Notes under the pieces: generated by a model
What the model saw: only the letters and a program-made list of their open reading frames with translations
Database searches by the model: none
What the model was told of the DNA's origin: nothing
Program-made: the position numbers and the translations under genes
DNA from: Actinomadura coerulea
GTDB lineage: Bacteria; Actinomycetota; Actinomycetes; Streptosporangiales; Streptosporangiaceae
Direction of reading: 5' to 3'
NCBI RefSeq assembly: GCF_014208105.1
Contig: NZ_JACHMQ010000001.1
Coordinates: 744,001 to 808,000, forward strand
Length of the DNA stretch: 64,000 bases
Shown: in pieces, positions 61,947 through 64,000 of the stretch
How the letters are laid out: every line of letters starts with the position of its first letter
Numbering within the stretch: position 1 is the stretch's first letter

Positions 61947-62258
61947 TCAGAGACCGAGCAGGCGCAGCCCCGCCGCGACTCCGGCCGCGACGACCAGTAC
62001 CACCAGGAACGGCGCGCGCAGCAGGAGCGCGGCCACGGCGGCGCCCAGGCCCGCCAGCCGCGCGGCGTCCAGCTCCAGCGTCCGGCCGTCGGTGAGCGTC
62101 TGGACGGCGATCAGCGCGGTGAGCAGCGCGACGGGGACCAGCTCGGTGAACCGGCGCACCCGGGGGTCGTCCAGCATCCGGCGCGGGGTGACGAGCCCGC
62201 CGAGCTTCAGCGCGTAGCAGCCGAGCCCGGTGGCGATGACCGCGATCCAGACGCTCAC
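61947..62258 (-). CDS. azlD: AzlD-type branched-chain amino acid exporter small subunit
   Basis: AzlD (103 aa) is the small membrane partner of AzlC. It has four hydrophobic segments (SVWIAVIATGLGCYALKLGG, then FTELVPVALLTALIAVQTL, and AALLLRAPFLVVLVVAAGVA). The motif YALKLGGLVTPRRML resembles the family's N-terminal signature. GTG at 62258 overlaps the azlC stop by 4 nt. Together the pair exports branched-chain or related amino acids. It is the last gene of the chorismate mutase-azlC-azlD unit. Confidence 0.88.
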   Translation of the reverse strand: MSVWIAVIATGLGCYALKLGGLVTPRRMLDDPRVRRFTELVPVALLTALIAVQTLTDGRTLELDAARLAGLGAAVAALLLRAPFLVVLVVAAGVAAGLRLLGL

Positions 62259-62986
62259 GGCGCGGCCCTCCGGCCGAGCAGGGCGGGCAGCGCGGCGACG
62301 GCGGCCAGCATGACCGGCACGCCGGGCGGCAGCACCGGCGTCGCCGCCACCGCGACCACCGCCGCCGCGACGGCGACGCGGACCGCCGCCCGCCCGCCGG
62401 TGAGCCGGGGCCAGAGAAGGGCGAGGAACGCCGCCGGGCCGAGGACGTCCAGGCCCACGGCCTCGGGGTCGCCCAGCCTCGCCGCGCCCACCGCGCCCAG
62501 CAGCGTGGTGAGGTTCCACGCCAGGTAGAGGGTGATCGCCGTCGTGTAGAACCCGGCGCGGGCCGCGGCCGGCCCGCGCTGCGCGGTCGCCACGGCGGCC
62601 GTCTCGTCGATGACCACGTGCGCGGCGGCCAGCCTGCGCCGGCCGCGGACGCCGAGCGTCGCCGCGAGCCGCATCCCGTACAGGGCGTTGCGCCCGCCGA
62701 GCAGGACCGCGCCGAGCGTCCCGGCGACCAGCCCGCCGCCCCCGCCGATCACCCCGGCCAGCGCGAACTGGGACGCGCCGGTGAACGCCAGCAGGCTCAG
62801 CGCGCACGCCTGCGCGACCGTGAGCCCCGCGGTGATCGCCGCCGCGCCGAACGCCAGGCCGGACACCCCCACGGCGACGCCCACGCTGAGCCCGTCGCGC
62901 ACCGCGGCGGCCCGCGCGGCCTCGTCGGGGGCGGTCTCGTCCGGGACGTCCCCGCCGGCCGCGCGCCCGGTCCCGGGCGCGCTCAC
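62255..62986 (-). CDS. azlC: AzlC family branched-chain amino acid exporter large subunit
   Basis: AzlC (243 aa) has about seven membrane helices. The family signature GLSVGVAVGVSGLAFGAAA then SLLAFTGASQFALAGVIGGG is clear, with LLGGRNALYGMRLAATL next. It works with AzlD as an exporter (BrnFE in Corynebacterium). The GTG start overlaps the upstream chorismate mutase gene by 4 nt, so export may be co-regulated with a step of aromatic synthesis. The substrate is not proven by sequence. Confidence 0.92.
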   Translation of the reverse strand: MSAPGTGRAAGGDVPDETAPDEAARAAAVRDGLSVGVAVGVSGLAFGAAAITAGLTVAQACALSLLAFTGASQFALAGVIGGGGGLVAGTLGAVLLGGRNALYGMRLAATLGVRGRRRLAAAHVVIDETAAVATAQRGPAAARAGFYTTAITLYLAWNLTTLLGAVGAARLGDPEAVGLDVLGPAAFLALLWPRLTGGRAAVRVAVAAAVVAVAATPVLPPGVPVMLAAVAALPALLGRRAAP

Positions 62987-63345
62987 CGGCCGGACTCGGC
63001 CGCGTCCAGCCCGGCCTCGATGATCGCGTTGACGATGGGGGCGAGCCGGTCCGGGCCGAGGGACGGGGCCCGCGCCGCCATGGCCTCGACGATCCGCCGC
63101 TCGCGCTCGGGGTCGCGGCCGGCGAAGCCGCCGACCGGCTTGAGCCGCTGGACGACGGCGGCGACCGCGGCGCGGTGCTCCAGCAGCGTCGCGAGGGCGG
63201 CGTCGAGGGCGTCGATCGCCTCGCGGGCCTCGGCGAGCGTGGTGACGGTCGCGGCCGACGGCAGCGCGACCCGCATCTCGGCGGACGGCTCGCGGACCGG
63301 GCGGCCCGCGTCCTCGGCGACGGGGTCGATCACCTGGTCGTTCAT
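62983..63345 (-). CDS. Chorismate mutase (AroQ type)
   Basis: This 120-residue protein carries one AroQ-class chorismate mutase domain of helices: [37 protein letters not shown], then [17 protein letters not shown]. Such enzymes rearrange chorismate to prephenate for phenylalanine and tyrosine. It lacks a prephenate dehydratase or dehydrogenase fusion. ATG at 63345 was chosen: a GAGAGGGG site is just upstream and homology starts near residue 35. It heads an operon with azlC and azlD and is divergent from dnaE. A strong hairpin lies in its leader. Confidence 0.82.
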   Translation of the reverse strand: MNDQVIDPVAEDAGRPVREPSAEMRVALPSAATVTTLAEAREAIDALDAALATLLEHRAAVAAVVQRLKPVGGFAGRDPERERRIVEAMAARAPSLGPDRLAPIVNAIIEAGLDAAESGR

Positions 63346-63435
63346 CTCGGATCCCCTCTCGCGCGGCCCGTCCGGGCGAGGGGAGCGGGTGCCCCCGGGC
63401 CGCGCCTGATCAGCGAAAAGGCTGCTCCACACGAA

Positions 63436-63461
63436 AGGCGGAGTCCGCTGGGACTCCGCCT
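63436..63461 (-). promoter_or_regulatory. Hairpin in the leader of the chorismate mutase-azlCD operon
   Basis: AGGCGGAGTCC (63436-63446) and GGACTCCGCCT (63451-63461) form an 11-bp perfect stem with a 4-nt loop, about 90 nt upstream of the chorismate mutase start. On the minus strand it is followed by TTTCG and later TTTTCG. It could be an attenuator or a processing site. No clear leader peptide was found. Confidence 0.45.
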
Positions 63462-63803
63462 CGGCCGGCTCCGGGGTCGTCGCTAGGTCGCGGCCGCGAC
63501 CGGCTCGCCCGGAGCCGGCCGCGTAAAGCTGGGATGGCGACGTTCCACGGCCACGATCGTATGCCGTGCCGACCGGCGGGCCAAACTCCGGACATCCCGT
63601 CCCGCGTTCCGAGACGGCGGGACGGGGCCGCCCGGGATTGGGCGAGTCGGGGCGCGAGTGACCAGGGATGCGGGTTAGGCTCTCAGAGCCGCGTCGTTCC
63701 GGCGCCCGCCGGCCCGACGACTTCCCCCGGTACCGATGCCGCGACCACGTGCCGAACCCTGCACGTGGGCGGTCGCATGCGACGAGCAGGAGGCGCAGCA
63801 CGC
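63462..63803. other. Divergent promoter region between the chorismate mutase operon and dnaE
   Basis: No gene was seen here. A TAGGCT hexamer (63676-63681) overlaps the 13-bp palindrome GGCTCT-C-AGAGCC (63678-63690) and could be a dnaE -10. AGGAGG at 63788-63793 is the dnaE ribosome binding site. No convincing -35 was identified. Confidence 0.4.
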
Positions 63804-64000
63804 ATGGCCGACTCTTTCGTTCACCTGCACGTTCACACCGAGTACTCCATGCTCGACGGAGCCGCCCGGTTGAAGCAGATGTTCGAGGAGGTCGGCCGGC
63901 AGAAGATGCCGGCGATCGCGATGACCGACCACGGCAACATGCACGGCGCCTACGACTTCCACAAGCAGGCGACCGCGGCCGGCGTGACCCCGATCATCGG
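63804..64000 (+). CDS. dnaE: DNA polymerase III alpha subunit, N-terminal part (3' end outside window)
   Basis: The first 65 codons encode the start of a replicative C-family polymerase: [20 protein letters not shown], the PHP domain's opening metal-binding histidines, then [18 protein letters not shown]. DnaE1 is the main replicative polymerase in actinobacteria. AGGAGG lies 10 nt before the ATG. The gene runs past the window end, so only the N-terminus is seen. DnaE1 versus the error-prone DnaE2 cannot be fixed from this stretch, but position after ileS-lspA-rluD favours DnaE1. Confidence 0.93.
   Translation, partial: MADSFVHLHVHTEYSMLDGAARLKQMFEEVGRQKMPAIAMTDHGNMHGAYDFHKQATAAGVTPII

Noticed and set aside
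63436..63461. tRNA gene or trp-type leader peptide
   Set aside because: There is a single stem with a 4-nt loop and no cloverleaf. Tryptophan codons in one minus-strand frame are not clustered next to a start with a ribosome binding site.

Overview
This window is a very GC-rich bacterial chromosome segment (by eye above 70% GC) with typical Actinomycetota content. It carries a complete mraZ-to-divIVA division and cell wall (dcw) cluster with sepF, yggT and divIVA, a meso-diaminopimelate-type MurE, an F420/LLM-type oxidoreductase, DUF3040, DUF2332 and DUF1707 proteins, an ileS T-box of the short actinobacterial kind, many GTG/TTG starts, and several leaderless-type promoters. A relative of Actinomadura or another Streptosporangiales member is the most likely source; that is inference from gene content and order, not from a marker gene.

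Layout. 0-2.8 kb: the 3' end of ureC followed by ureF, ureG and ureD, closed by a perfect 27-bp inverted repeat. 2.8-14.5 kb: an accessory metabolic stretch with a VOC-protein remnant, a dienelactone-hydrolase-like protein, a phospholipase D/cardiolipin synthase-like protein, a uridine kinase-like NTPase, a class III CoA transferase coupled to a MatB-like malonyl-CoA synthetase, decayed gene remnants, an aminotransferase, a barbiturase/cyanuric acid hydrolase family enzyme, an SseB-like protein, a phytanoyl-CoA-dioxygenase-like protein and a DUF2332 protein. 14.5-17.8 kb: the shikimate operon aroC-aroK-aroB-aroQ. 17.8-22.7 kb: a block with a TetR regulator divergent from an enoyl-CoA hydratase, an LLM oxidoreductase, a small membrane protein and a Tat-exported amine oxidase. 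This block separates aro from pepQ-efp-nusB (22.8-24.9 kb).

25-32.6 kb: a methyltransferase, DNA polymerase IV, a DUF3040 protein, and on the minus strand a MoxR / DUF58 / transglutaminase-like operon. 32.9-53.4 kb: the dcw cluster mraZ-rsmH-ftsL-ftsI-murE-murF-mraY-murD-ftsW-murG-murC-ftsQ-ftsZ-pgeF-yggS-sepF-yggT-divIVA, with MraZ boxes in front, a terminator and new promoter between ftsQ and ftsZ, and a strong terminator after divIVA. 53.5-64 kb: a membrane-anchored protein with two HxxxC/CxxC zinc-like modules, a DUF1707/LiaF-like protein, ileS with its T-box, a TraR/DksA zinc-finger protein, lspA, rluD, a chorismate mutase-azlC-azlD operon, and the first 65 codons of dnaE.

The genes fit together in four ways. 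The dcw genes build lipid II and assemble the divisome and polar growth machinery. The aro genes feed chorismate synthesis. Urease, MatB and the barbiturase-family enzyme could together complete oxidative pyrimidine breakdown, in which barbiturate yields urea plus malonate; this is a hypothesis. The 2.8-3.1 kb and 8.65-9.24 kb stretches hold eroded gene fragments. No tRNA, rRNA, CRISPR array, transposase or complete mobile element was seen.
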